From the NCBI GenBank assembly GCA_020437045.1, contig JAGQWV010000253.1, positions 1 to 8,249 on the forward strand: DNA of 8,249 nucleotides, written 5' to 3'. This stretch comes from Saprospiraceae bacterium. GTDB taxonomy: Bacteria > Bacteroidota > Bacteroidia > Chitinophagales > Saprospiraceae. Below the pieces are notes generated by a model. The model was not told the origin of the DNA. It was given only the letters and a program-made list of their open reading frames with translations, and searched no databases. This document shows, piece after piece, positions 1 to 5,697 of this stretch; within the stretch, counting starts at the first letter, position 1; each line of letters starts with the position of its first letter. The position numbers and the translations under genes were made by a program.

Positions 1-100
1 TTTAAATATCTTTTTGCGATCTCCTTCGTTGCAAAGTCTCGCTGTAGCTACGGCTACATCTGCGTTTTGCGCCTCGGACCTCATCAAAAATCTTATTAAA
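1..100. repeat. Large imperfect palindrome, probable dispersed repeat (REP/MITE-like)
   Basis: The segment folds on itself almost end to end. The core is TGTAGC (43-48), loop TACG, GCTACA (53-58). Outside it CGC (40-42) pairs with GCG (62-64), GCAAA (31-35) with TTTGC (66-70), TTTTTG (11-16) with CAAAAA (85-90), and TTTAA (1-5) with TTAAA (96-100). A TCT bulge (37-39 and 59-61) occurs on each arm. Read on the minus strand, two frames stay open through the whole element, one starting at ATG 84-82 and running off the window. Such an element can therefore add false C-terminal tails to neighbouring gene models. I infer a dispersed repeat from its structure and non-coding position. The copy number cannot be seen from one window, and it may extend beyond position 1. 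Confidence 0.6.
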
Positions 101-399
101 ATAATTCAACATAACCCATGCGAACATCTACTAGTGCTAATGTACGTTTGACACAAAATTCTCAGCTTTCCACGAGAACCTGGACGCTGCCGATCCATAC
201 GATACCAATTTTGAGCCTCATGCTGACTTTAATACTGCGTATGTTCTTGCTCTCCGTATGAGAAGAAGAGCATCCAAATAAAACATGCATTTAAACTTTA
301 CACTTCTTGTTCCAATATATCTCTTACTTTCACCAAGTACCCACTAGACCCTACGTGGTCACCACTTCGTGATTCACAGAATAAAAAAAAATTACTCAC
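101..399. other. Non-coding stretch with a possible gene remnant and a short palindrome
   Basis: No intact gene is visible between the terminal repeat and the GTG start at 400. A plus-strand frame is open from 141 to the TAA at 279-281 and has coding-like composition. Its translation includes DPYDTNFEPHADFNTAYV and ends RMRRRASK, but its only ATG lies near the end (258), so it could be the 3' relic of a lost gene. A perfect 5+5 inverted repeat, GTGGT-C-ACCAC (355-365), lies about 35 bases before the start at 400. It could be an operator or part of a transcript hairpin, or it may be chance. No TAnnTTTG box is obvious here. Confidence 0.35.
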
Positions 400-915
400 G
401 TGAAAATTAAACTCTTTTGTTTCGCAGCTTTACTGACCGCCTTGACGACCACTATTACAGCGCAAAATTCGCAAAAATACTTCGGGGATCATTGTGTTGG
501 GAACTGGAAAGGAACGATGCTGATGTACAATGATGGCATTTTAAGTGATTCCGTCGCTGTGCTTTTTGAAGTAAGCAAAATAGAAAATGAAGATAATTGG
601 ATCTGGAGAACCACCTACCAGACAGCAGCTAAAGAAATTATTAAAGATTATATCCTGAAATTAGAAGATGCTGAAAAGGGCCAATATATTATTGACGAAA
701 AGGATGGAATTCTGTTGAATTGTTTTCAGGTAGAAAATAAATTATTCAGTATATTTTCTGTTGGCGAAAATTTATTAACGGCGATTTACCAAATTACAGA
801 CGAACAAATAATCTTTGAAGTTACCTCCGGTAAAAAGGAACAAGCTACCGGAGATGGCACAATATCTAATTACTCAATTAATCATCTGCAAAAAGTCGTA
901 CTGAAAAAGATCTGA
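400..915 (+). CDS. Secreted small protein of unknown function, lipocalin/FABP-like appearance
   Basis: This 171-residue protein begins with a Sec signal peptide: a lysine-containing start, a hydrophobic stretch at about residues 5-20, and a likely cut after ITA (21), before Gln22. It should therefore be periplasmic or surface-exposed. There is no lipobox cysteine and no further membrane segment. The mature part is rich in alternating beta-type strands. GNWKGTM (34-40) near its start resembles the G-x-W opening of lipocalin or fatty-acid-binding-like barrels, and aromatic residues such as W67 and W69 follow. I recognise no catalytic motif. The start is GTG: an in-frame TAA lies at 382-384 and there is no ATG between them. 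No Shine-Dalgarno is evident, only an A-run upstream. It converges on dnaA with a 20-base gap and appears monocistronic. The ligand and role are unknown, and the barrel fold is inferred from pattern, not proven. Confidence 0.8.
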   Translation: MKIKLFCFAALLTALTTTITAQNSQKYFGDHCVGNWKGTMLMYNDGILSDSVAVLFEVSKIENEDNWIWRTTYQTAAKEIIKDYILKLEDAEKGQYIIDEKDGILLNCFQVENKLFSIFSVGENLLTAIYQITDEQIIFEVTSGKKEQATGDGTISNYSINHLQKVVLKKI

Positions 916-937
916 AAAATATTTTTCTCTCAAGATC
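909..937. terminator. Candidate bidirectional terminator between convergent genes
   Basis: The gap between the two convergent stop codons is only 20 bases. It lies inside an inverted repeat: GATCT (909-913) pairs with AGATC (933-937), and between them is the perfect 12-base palindrome AAAAATATTTTT (915-926). Each strand therefore presents a hairpin with an A/T tract. The stem is AT-rich and short, so termination strength is doubtful. The position, covering both stop codons, is the main support. Confidence 0.3.
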
Positions 938-2336
938 AACTGGCCATGCTCATGGAAACTCTTTTTTCGAGCTCCTGTACAGTGTCGCGAAACAAAATAT
1001 CAGTATCCATCAAATCCTGAACAGCATTGCAGGAATAAATGACGGTACTGTGATCACGTCCACCAAATTTAGCACCAATAGCTTTTAACGACTTATTAGT
1101 TAATTTCTTGGCAAGAAACATTGACAACTGGCGGGCAATAACCACCGATCTTTTTCGGGTTTTACTGTGTAGTTTTTCGACTGGCAGCTCAAAATATTCA
1201 GCCACAAGGTCCTTGATATTCTCCACTGTAATTTGCTTCGAAATTTGAGAAACAACTTTTTGAATTACTTCCCGGGCCAGGTCTATATCTATTTCCCGGC
1301 GATTGAGAGATGCCTGAGCCAACAAGGAAATAAAAACACCTTCGAGCTCTCGAATATTATTCTGGATATTGTAACAAATAAATTCAACTACATCATTAGG
1401 AATATCCTGTCCCTCTGTCATCATTTTGGATTCAAGGATTGCCATTCTCGTTTCCAGATCCGGAGCCTGTAAGTCAGCAGTAAGACCCCATTTCAATCGG
1501 GATATCAAACGCTCTTGCATTCCATCCAAATCTTTCGGTGGGCGATCAGAAGTGAGGATTATTTGTTTGCCGTTATCTCTAAGCTGATTAAAAATGTGGA
1601 AAAAGATTTCCTGAGTTTTTCCCTTATTAGCCAGAAATTGAATGTCATCGACAATCAGTACATCAATCATATGATAGAAATTGACAAAATCATCAATTTC
1701 ATGATTCTTTATTGCCTGAATTATTTGGTTGGTAAATTTCTCAGATGAAACATACAATACCGACTTCTGCTCAAAATCCTGCACAATTTGATTACCGATG
1801 GCATGTGCAAGATGAGTCTTACCCAATCCGACATCTCCATAAATAACGAGTGGATTGAAAGAGGTCCCTCCCGGTTTTTTTGCCACTGCCATACCAGCAG
1901 ATCTTGCCAGACGATTACAATCGCCTTCTATATAACTATCGAAAGTATATTTCTTATTTAGTTGTGGATCGATCTTGAGCTTTCGGATTCCAGGAATTAC
2001 AAATGGGTTCTTGATTTCTTGCTCGTCGATCGTTATGGAAGCGTTCGCATGACCGTTGGCAGTTGCCTTTGGCAACTCATCATTGCGTAATAGGATCTGA
2101 TACTCGAGATTACCATCTTCACCCAACTGACTTTTGACAGCTTTCTTTAAGAGGAGAACATAATGTTCCTCTAGCCACTCATAAAAAAACTTATTGGGCA
2201 CTTGGATCGTGAGTGATTTTCCATCCAGACCTACCGGTTTGATTGGTTCAAACCAGGTCTTGAAACTTTGGGGGTTCACGCTTTCACGTATAATGCGAAG
2301 ACAGTTTGCCCAGATGATATGACAGTCCTTTACCAT
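936..2336 (-). CDS. dnaA: Chromosomal replication initiator protein DnaA
   Basis: DnaA binds DnaA boxes at oriC, forms an ATP-dependent filament, melts the origin and helps load the replicative helicase. All four domains are visible in 466 residues, a normal length. Domain I is about residues 1-85 (W9, then SFKTWFEPIKP at 24-34). A short variable linker is about 86-125. The AAA+ domain III is about 126-350, with Walker A GDVGLGKT (167-174), Walker B LIVDDIQF (227-234), sensor 1 LTSDRPP (261-267), an arginine-finger segment ERLISRLKWG (275-284), and sensor 2 arginine in NIREL (R329). DNA-binding domain IV is about 370-466 and carries the DnaA signature FGGRDHSTVIYSC (424-436). The ATG at 2336-2334 gives the expected N-terminus. 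The gene stands alone, converging on the secreted-protein gene and preceded by a 313-base AT-rich gap. Nothing looks broken. Confidence 0.98.
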   Translation of the reverse strand: MVKDCHIIWANCLRIIRESVNPQSFKTWFEPIKPVGLDGKSLTIQVPNKFFYEWLEEHYVLLLKKAVKSQLGEDGNLEYQILLRNDELPKATANGHANASITIDEQEIKNPFVIPGIRKLKIDPQLNKKYTFDSYIEGDCNRLARSAGMAVAKKPGGTSFNPLVIYGDVGLGKTHLAHAIGNQIVQDFEQKSVLYVSSEKFTNQIIQAIKNHEIDDFVNFYHMIDVLIVDDIQFLANKGKTQEIFFHIFNQLRDNGKQIILTSDRPPKDLDGMQERLISRLKWGLTADLQAPDLETRMAILESKMMTEGQDIPNDVVEFICYNIQNNIRELEGVFISLLAQASLNRREIDIDLAREVIQKVVSQISKQITVENIKDLVAEYFELPVEKLHSKTRKRSVVIARQLSMFLAKKLTNKSLKAIGAKFGGRDHSTVIYSCNAVQDLMDTDILFRDTVQELEKRVSMSMAS

Positions 2337-2649
2337 TCTTACTTGAACTCTATTACTAGGGTTACAACAATTAAATTATATCACCGAAAACCGGAAAACT
2401 TTGGGTTTTATTTCAAGCTTTTGAGCTTAGGGGTTTCTACAGTCTCTTAACTTGGAAACAAATTTGAAAAAAAATATTTGTAAACCAATCCTGCTGTGTC
2501 CAATTTATTTAAAAAAAATTTAAATTATTGTTGAATATAATACATAATCATCTTAATGTCAATCGATAGATTGAAAAAAGATTTTTAAAAAATTCAATAA
2601 ATCACATATGTATTATTATAATATATAGTTTCCAAGTAATCAATGAAAA
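2337..2649. promoter_or_regulatory. AT-rich gap upstream of dnaA; dnaA promoter region, possible unwinding element
   Basis: No gene is seen in this 313-base gap. Positions 2461-2640 contain only 32 G or C in 180 bases (about 82% AT), with A/T runs and small palindromes such as AATTTAAATT, as expected of a DNA unwinding element or a strongly bent promoter. On the minus strand a TATAAT-like hexamer lies at 2380-2375, about 38 bases before the dnaA start, a plausible -10/-7 element without a clear partner. I found no TTATCCACA-type DnaA box here by eye, so an origin cannot be claimed. Transcription of dnaA from this gap is likely because the upstream operon appears to end at 2650. Confidence 0.4.
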
Positions 2650-2666
2650 CTACCTAACTATTAGGT
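2646..2666 (-). terminator. Candidate intrinsic terminator at the end of the nucleotidase operon
   Basis: ACCTAA and TTAGGT (2652-2666) form a perfect 6-base inverted repeat with a 3-base loop, covering the last codons and stop of the metallophosphatase gene. On the minus strand it is followed after two bases by a short TTTT run (2649-2646). The stem is short and the U-tract weak, so this is a candidate only. It would separate this operon from dnaA. Confidence 0.3.
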
Positions 2667-3564
2667 TCTGGCAGGTCACACAACGGTTTTTTCTGTTCTT
2701 TTCGAAGCTGACATCCACCCTTCCGAGCAATATCCCAGCCCAACCCACCTGATTAATCATCACCGGTTTATTTTCTGTGTTAGGTATTATATCCGGTTGA
2801 GGCATAAAGGTGTGTGTATGCCCTCCCAATATCAAATCTATATTGCGGGAGCTACGGGCAAATTTTATATCGTCAATCTGTTCATTCTGATATTTATAGC
2901 CTAAATGGGAAAGACATATGATGTAATCACACTTCTCCTCATATCGAAGTTTGTCTGCCACCTGATTGGCCTGTGTAACCGGATCGAGATATCGGGTATC
3001 CGCATAAAGTTTTTCAGGCACCAGGCCTTTCAATGCAATACCCACTCCCAACACTCCGATCTTAACACCTCCTTTTTCAAACACCTGATAAGGTTTTGTT
3101 TGCTCCCTCAGTACAGTATGATCGAAATCATAATTGCAGGTGACAAACGGAAAAGTGGCATGGGGTAACTGCTTCAAGAGTCCATCTATACCAGCATCAA
3201 AATCATGATTACCGATGGTGGTTGCGTCGTATCCCATCTCGGACATCAACTTAATTTCCAATTCGCCAGCAAAAAAATTAAAATACGGGGTACCCTGAAA
3301 AATATCTCCACTATCTAACAAGAGTACATTAGGTTCTTGCGCCCTGATTTGTTGAATAAGCTTACTTCTGCGGGCTACACCTCCCAGACCTTCATTCCTA
3401 CTTCCATCCATCGGGAAAGGGTCAATCCGGCTATGCACATCATTGGTATGCAGGATCGTAAGTGAAGTCGTTTTAGGGCGAGCGATCGCCTGCATAGGAA
3501 ACATACCGGCACTCAGCAATGATGCCGTGGTGGCTGTTTGACGTAAGAATTGTCGTCGATGCAT
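2650..3564 (-). CDS. Metallophosphatase (5'-nucleotidase catalytic N-terminal domain), Tat-exported
   Basis: This is the catalytic half of a UshA-type 5'-nucleotidase/2',3'-cyclic phosphodiesterase, in 304 residues. The N-terminus HRRQFLRQ (2-9) plus a hydrophobic stretch to about residue 28 is a twin-arginine signal, so the folded, metal-loaded enzyme is probably exported by Tat. The calcineurin-like metallophosphatase motifs are all present: HTNDVH (D42, H44), DSGDIFQG (D87), GNHD (N119, H120), a lone H220 in CLSHLG, and GGHTH (H249, H251). It ends soon after the catalytic domain and lacks the substrate-binding C-terminal domain of the usual ~550-residue enzyme. That domain is encoded by the gene immediately upstream (stop at 3575, 10-base gap), so the two proteins probably act together on extracellular or periplasmic nucleotides. 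The true substrate cannot be read from the sequence. Confidence 0.92.
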   Translation of the reverse strand: MHRRQFLRQTATTASLLSAGMFPMQAIARPKTTSLTILHTNDVHSRIDPFPMDGSRNEGLGGVARRSKLIQQIRAQEPNVLLLDSGDIFQGTPYFNFFAGELEIKLMSEMGYDATTIGNHDFDAGIDGLLKQLPHATFPFVTCNYDFDHTVLREQTKPYQVFEKGGVKIGVLGVGIALKGLVPEKLYADTRYLDPVTQANQVADKLRYEEKCDYIICLSHLGYKYQNEQIDDIKFARSSRNIDLILGGHTHTFMPQPDIIPNTENKPVMINQVGWAGILLGRVDVSFEKNRKNRCVTCQNLIVR

Positions 3565-3574
3565 GATTAGTAGT

Positions 3575-4345
3575 TTACAAATCTAAATTGATCACTCTTC
3601 CCTCTATTTCGGCTTCAATTTTTTCCGAATTCTTGTTTTTCAAGGTAACATATTCTATCAGCGCATCTCGATAGTACACTCCCAAATTTTGATATGGATA
3701 GTCTTTTAGAAAGGTGAGATCTCCACCTCCTTCTGCCAGATAGTCTGACAATACAAAAGAATACGTTTGCTGTGGGTCGAAGGGTTGTCCATTGATCATA
3801 ATATTCTGGGCCCTTTGGTCCTTGATCTGAAAGGTAACTCCATGACTAATCGGCCATCCCCCAACCTGAGCCATACTATCAAAAAGTTTTCCAATCACCT
3901 CCCCTGGCACCTTCATGGTAACCAGATAATTGTCAAAAGGCATCAATTCATAAATTTTTCCTTTATTGATAGGGCCAGCAGCAATGCTCGAAATCCGTAT
4001 ACCCCCAATATTGCAGATGCTAAAATCATAATTCAGATCGGTAATCTTTTGAGCTTCAGCTAAAACTGCATCAGTAACGAAGTTGCCCAAGCTGGATTCG
4101 GGATTTCCCTTCTCTAAATCACTGGCGACAAATCCGATGACCTGGTCCATTTCCTCCGTCAATTGACGACGATAGGGTGCAATCATTTCTTCAATCGGAG
4201 AATGATCAGCGACATCCACAGTTTTTTCGGTGATCCGGTAGGTCTGTACCTGCTCATCAGCCAAATGATATACTGAAGCACAACCGGATAACAGGAGGAC
4301 CCAGATGAAATACAAACTCTTCAAAGGACGGACTGCTTTTTTCAT
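3575..4345 (-). CDS. Lipoprotein with 5'-nucleotidase C-terminal domain
   Basis: This 256-residue protein starts with a lipoprotein signal: basic MKKAVRPLK, a hydrophobic core, and lipobox LLSGC with the lipidated cysteine at 22. The rest matches the C-terminal (substrate-binding) domain of 5'-nucleotidases: SSLGNFVTDAV (84-94), NIGGIR (112-117), MPFDNYLVTM (135-144) and SDYLAEGGGDL (200-210). In UshA this domain binds the nucleobase and rotates to deliver substrate to the metal centre. Here it is a separate membrane-anchored polypeptide encoded before the catalytic one, the reverse of the domain order in fused enzymes. Its ATG overlaps the TGA of the upstream gene as ATGA (4342-4345), so translation is probably coupled. 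On its own it lacks metal ligands and should not be catalytic. The likely partner is the Tat-exported metallophosphatase directly downstream. Confidence 0.9.
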   Translation of the reverse strand: MKKAVRPLKSLYFIWVLLLSGCASVYHLADEQVQTYRITEKTVDVADHSPIEEMIAPYRRQLTEEMDQVIGFVASDLEKGNPESSLGNFVTDAVLAEAQKITDLNYDFSICNIGGIRISSIAAGPINKGKIYELMPFDNYLVTMKVPGEVIGKLFDSMAQVGGWPISHGVTFQIKDQRAQNIMINGQPFDPQQTYSFVLSDYLAEGGGDLTFLKDYPYQNLGVYYRDALIEYVTLKNKNSEKIEAEIEGRVINLDL

Positions 4346-4872
4346 AGAAGTAGCTTTGCTTCTTGCTTAATAGCGTAGATGGCTTTACGGGTGGGGTCAA
4401 ACTCAGCATTCGTGAAATGTTCCACCAAAGCACGGCTAAACGTCTCGGCATCTTCACTAAACCCCGTTGAGACCATTACATGATCCATTTGGTTAAAAAC
4501 CTCTTGCTTAGCCAATCTGATGATTTCCCATAGCTTATCTGACATATATAACTGTTGTGTCACATTGTGCTCAAATTCCTGTTGGATAGCAATCATCAAG
4601 GCAGAATGCAGATCACCCGACGACATCTTCTTGGTGCGTATCCGGATCATCAAATTTGGAATATAGATTCTTTCAAAGAAAAGAATGGCCCGCTCATAAG
4701 CTTGCAACTTTAACGGTAGTGCATTGGCTGCATTACTTTTCTGAATAGCCAGGAGCTCTATCTGCTCTCTATTTTTAAGAAATTGACGCAGGAGGAGGTA
4801 ACAGCTGGCAAATACAATCAATGCCGGCAAACAAACTAATAACAAATAAAACCAGACAGATACCTCGTTCAT
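4342..4872 (-). CDS. DUF7935-like membrane-anchored protein of unknown function
   Basis: From the ATG at 4872-4870 this is 176 residues. It has one N-terminal membrane helix (about 7-29, followed by a basic/charged stretch) and a helical cytoplasmic domain. ALPLKLQAYERAILFFERI (51-69) and EFEHNVTQQLYM (99-110) with W115 resemble a conserved uncharacterised Bacteroidota family (DUF7935 by my recollection). I see no enzymatic motif. An in-frame TTG at 4893 would add seven residues (MFKVSRI), but it crowds the promoter, so the ATG is preferred. It is the first gene of a minus-strand operon and overlaps the nucleotidase lipoprotein gene by ATGA, so it is co-expressed with the split nucleotidase. 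Whether the functions are linked is unknown. A near-perfect -7 box lies 45 bases upstream. Confidence 0.8.
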   Translation of the reverse strand: MNEVSVWFYLLLVCLPALIVFASCYLLLRQFLKNREQIELLAIQKSNAANALPLKLQAYERAILFFERIYIPNLMIRIRTKKMSSGDLHSALMIAIQQEFEHNVTQQLYMSDKLWEIIRLAKQEVFNQMDHVMVSTGFSEDAETFSRALVEHFTNAEFDPTRKAIYAIKQEAKLLL

Positions 4873-4916
4873 AATTCTGCTAACTTTGAACAAATAAAAC
4901 GTATTATACGTTGTGA

Positions 4917-4924
4917 CAAAAGTA
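4917..4924 (-). promoter_or_regulatory. Bacteroidota -7 box (TACTTTTG) for the DUF7935/nucleotidase operon
   Basis: The plus-strand bases CAAAAGTA read TACTTTTG on the minus strand, a perfect match to the TAnnTTTG -7 element of the primary Bacteroidota sigma factor. It lies 45 bases before the ATG at 4872, giving a leader of about 38 bases. No good TTTG -33 box is seen at 17-23 bases further upstream, so strength is uncertain. A sigma70-like TATAAT is also present just downstream (4906-4901). Confidence 0.4.
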
Positions 4925-4930
4925 AGAAGC

Positions 4931-4961
4931 TTTCATCATAGAGTCGATTTGATTACTTTTG
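4931..4961 (+). promoter_or_regulatory. Bacteroidota promoter for the Fe-S carrier gene
   Basis: TACTTTTG at 4954-4961 matches the TAnnTTTG -7 consensus exactly, and TTTC at 4931-4934 is one base from the TTTG -33 box with a 19-base spacer, the usual distance. The predicted start of transcription is near 4968, leaving a leader of about 25 bases before the ATG at 4993. It faces away from the equally spelled box of the divergent operon. Confidence 0.5.
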
Positions 4962-4992
4962 AATTTTTGAAGGCTAAAGAAAATTTTTGGCA

Positions 4993-5349
4993 ATGAGTGA
5001 AGTTAAAGAAACCACTGGCATCAAACCCATATCACTGACTCCCGGAGCATTGGCAGAATTGAATAAGATTAAATCTCAGGAGAATGTACCTGATGATTTT
5101 GGCCTGCGGGTTGGGGTGAAAGGTGGCGGATGTTCAGGTTTTTCCTACATCCTTGGCTTTGATTCTTTAAAGGAGGGAGATCAGGAATATGATATCGATG
5201 GTATGCGTGTGATCATGTCTAAAGCCCACGGCATCTATTTACTGGGAATGGAAATAGACTATGTCAACGGTCTTAATAATAGAGGATTTACATTCAATAA
5301 TCCTAATGCCAAAGATACTTGTGGATGTGGAACCAGCTTCTCTGCTTAA
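4993..5349 (+). CDS. A-type iron-sulfur cluster carrier (HesB/IscA/SufA/ErpA family)
   Basis: A-type carriers receive Fe-S clusters from the scaffold and pass them to apo-enzymes in the cytoplasm. The 118-residue product has the family's length and its three conserved cysteines: C47 in GGGCSGFSY (44-52) and the C-terminal CGCG pair C110/C112 followed by TSF. The family-typical opening SLTPGALAELNKI (14-26) is also clear. The ATG at 4993 is chosen over an in-frame TTG at 4987, which would add only MA and has no support. It has its own promoter divergent from the DUF7935 operon and is not beside suf or isc scaffold genes in this window, so IscA, SufA and ErpA cannot be told apart. Immediately downstream lies a decayed T9SS sorting domain. 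Confidence 0.93.
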   Translation: MSEVKETTGIKPISLTPGALAELNKIKSQENVPDDFGLRVGVKGGGCSGFSYILGFDSLKEGDQEYDIDGMRVIMSKAHGIYLLGMEIDYVNGLNNRGFTFNNPNAKDTCGCGTSFSA

Positions 5350-5366
5350 ACCACTATTCTCCTAAT

Positions 5367-5697
5367 ATATTTCGTCGATTGGTCAAATGCCAAAATGTTT
5401 TTGGTGTTGCACTTTTTCCAAATCCGTTCCGTAGGAACTAACGATTGCTTCCTTATCAGAGTCCGGACCCTGTCTCCCTCTCTCAGTATAAAATTAATCG
5501 ACATGTTCGGACGAGTGATGTTTCGTTATGAAGCAACGGCTGATGATCGCAAGAACAGCGGTCTTTCGGAGAATCTTCAACATATCCTTCCGGGAATATA
5601 TCAGGTCATACTATCAGAAAGGGATGGTGGAAAAATCCAAACCATCCCTCTGTCTATCATTTATGACTTGTCACGTCAAATTACATATTGGCAATGA
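5367..5697 (+). pseudogene. Frameshifted relic of a T9SS C-terminal sorting domain
   Basis: Two adjacent plus-strand frames together spell a type IX secretion (Por) sorting domain. The first (open from 5367, stop TAA 5439-5441) gives VFGVALFPNPF, the hallmark PNPF opening. One base out of register, the second frame (ATG at 5395, useful from about 5431) continues NDCFLIRVRTLSPSLSIKL, then IDMFGRVMF and LPGIYQVIL. These match the D-x-x-G-R and L-x-x-G-x-Y strands of that domain. Joining them needs a one-base shift around 5424-5440. No cargo domain precedes it: the first frame begins at a stop just after the Fe-S carrier gene. The second frame also lacks the usual short basic end and runs on to TAG-type readthrough sequence, stopping at TGA 5695-5697 inside the 3' end of icd. 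It is probably a non-functional gene end. A short intact protein from ATG 5395 is the alternative, but its first 12 residues look unlike any signal peptide or domain. Confidence 0.6.

Noticed and set aside
118..261. ATG-initiated 47-codon plus-strand frame
   Set aside because: The translation is Thr/Leu-rich low-quality sequence with no recognisable pattern and overlaps the more protein-like frame at 141-281; too short to support.
1233..1748. Plus-strand frames opposite dnaA (1233-1472, 1515-1748)
   Set aside because: They lie antisense within the well-supported dnaA gene and show no domain features.
2268..2450. 60-codon plus-strand frame across the dnaA start
   Set aside because: It overlaps the dnaA N-terminus and its promoter, with no protein-like motifs.
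4987..4995. TTG start for the Fe-S carrier, two codons upstream of the ATG
   Set aside because: It adds only two residues and has no ribosome-binding support; the ATG at 4993 fits the family.
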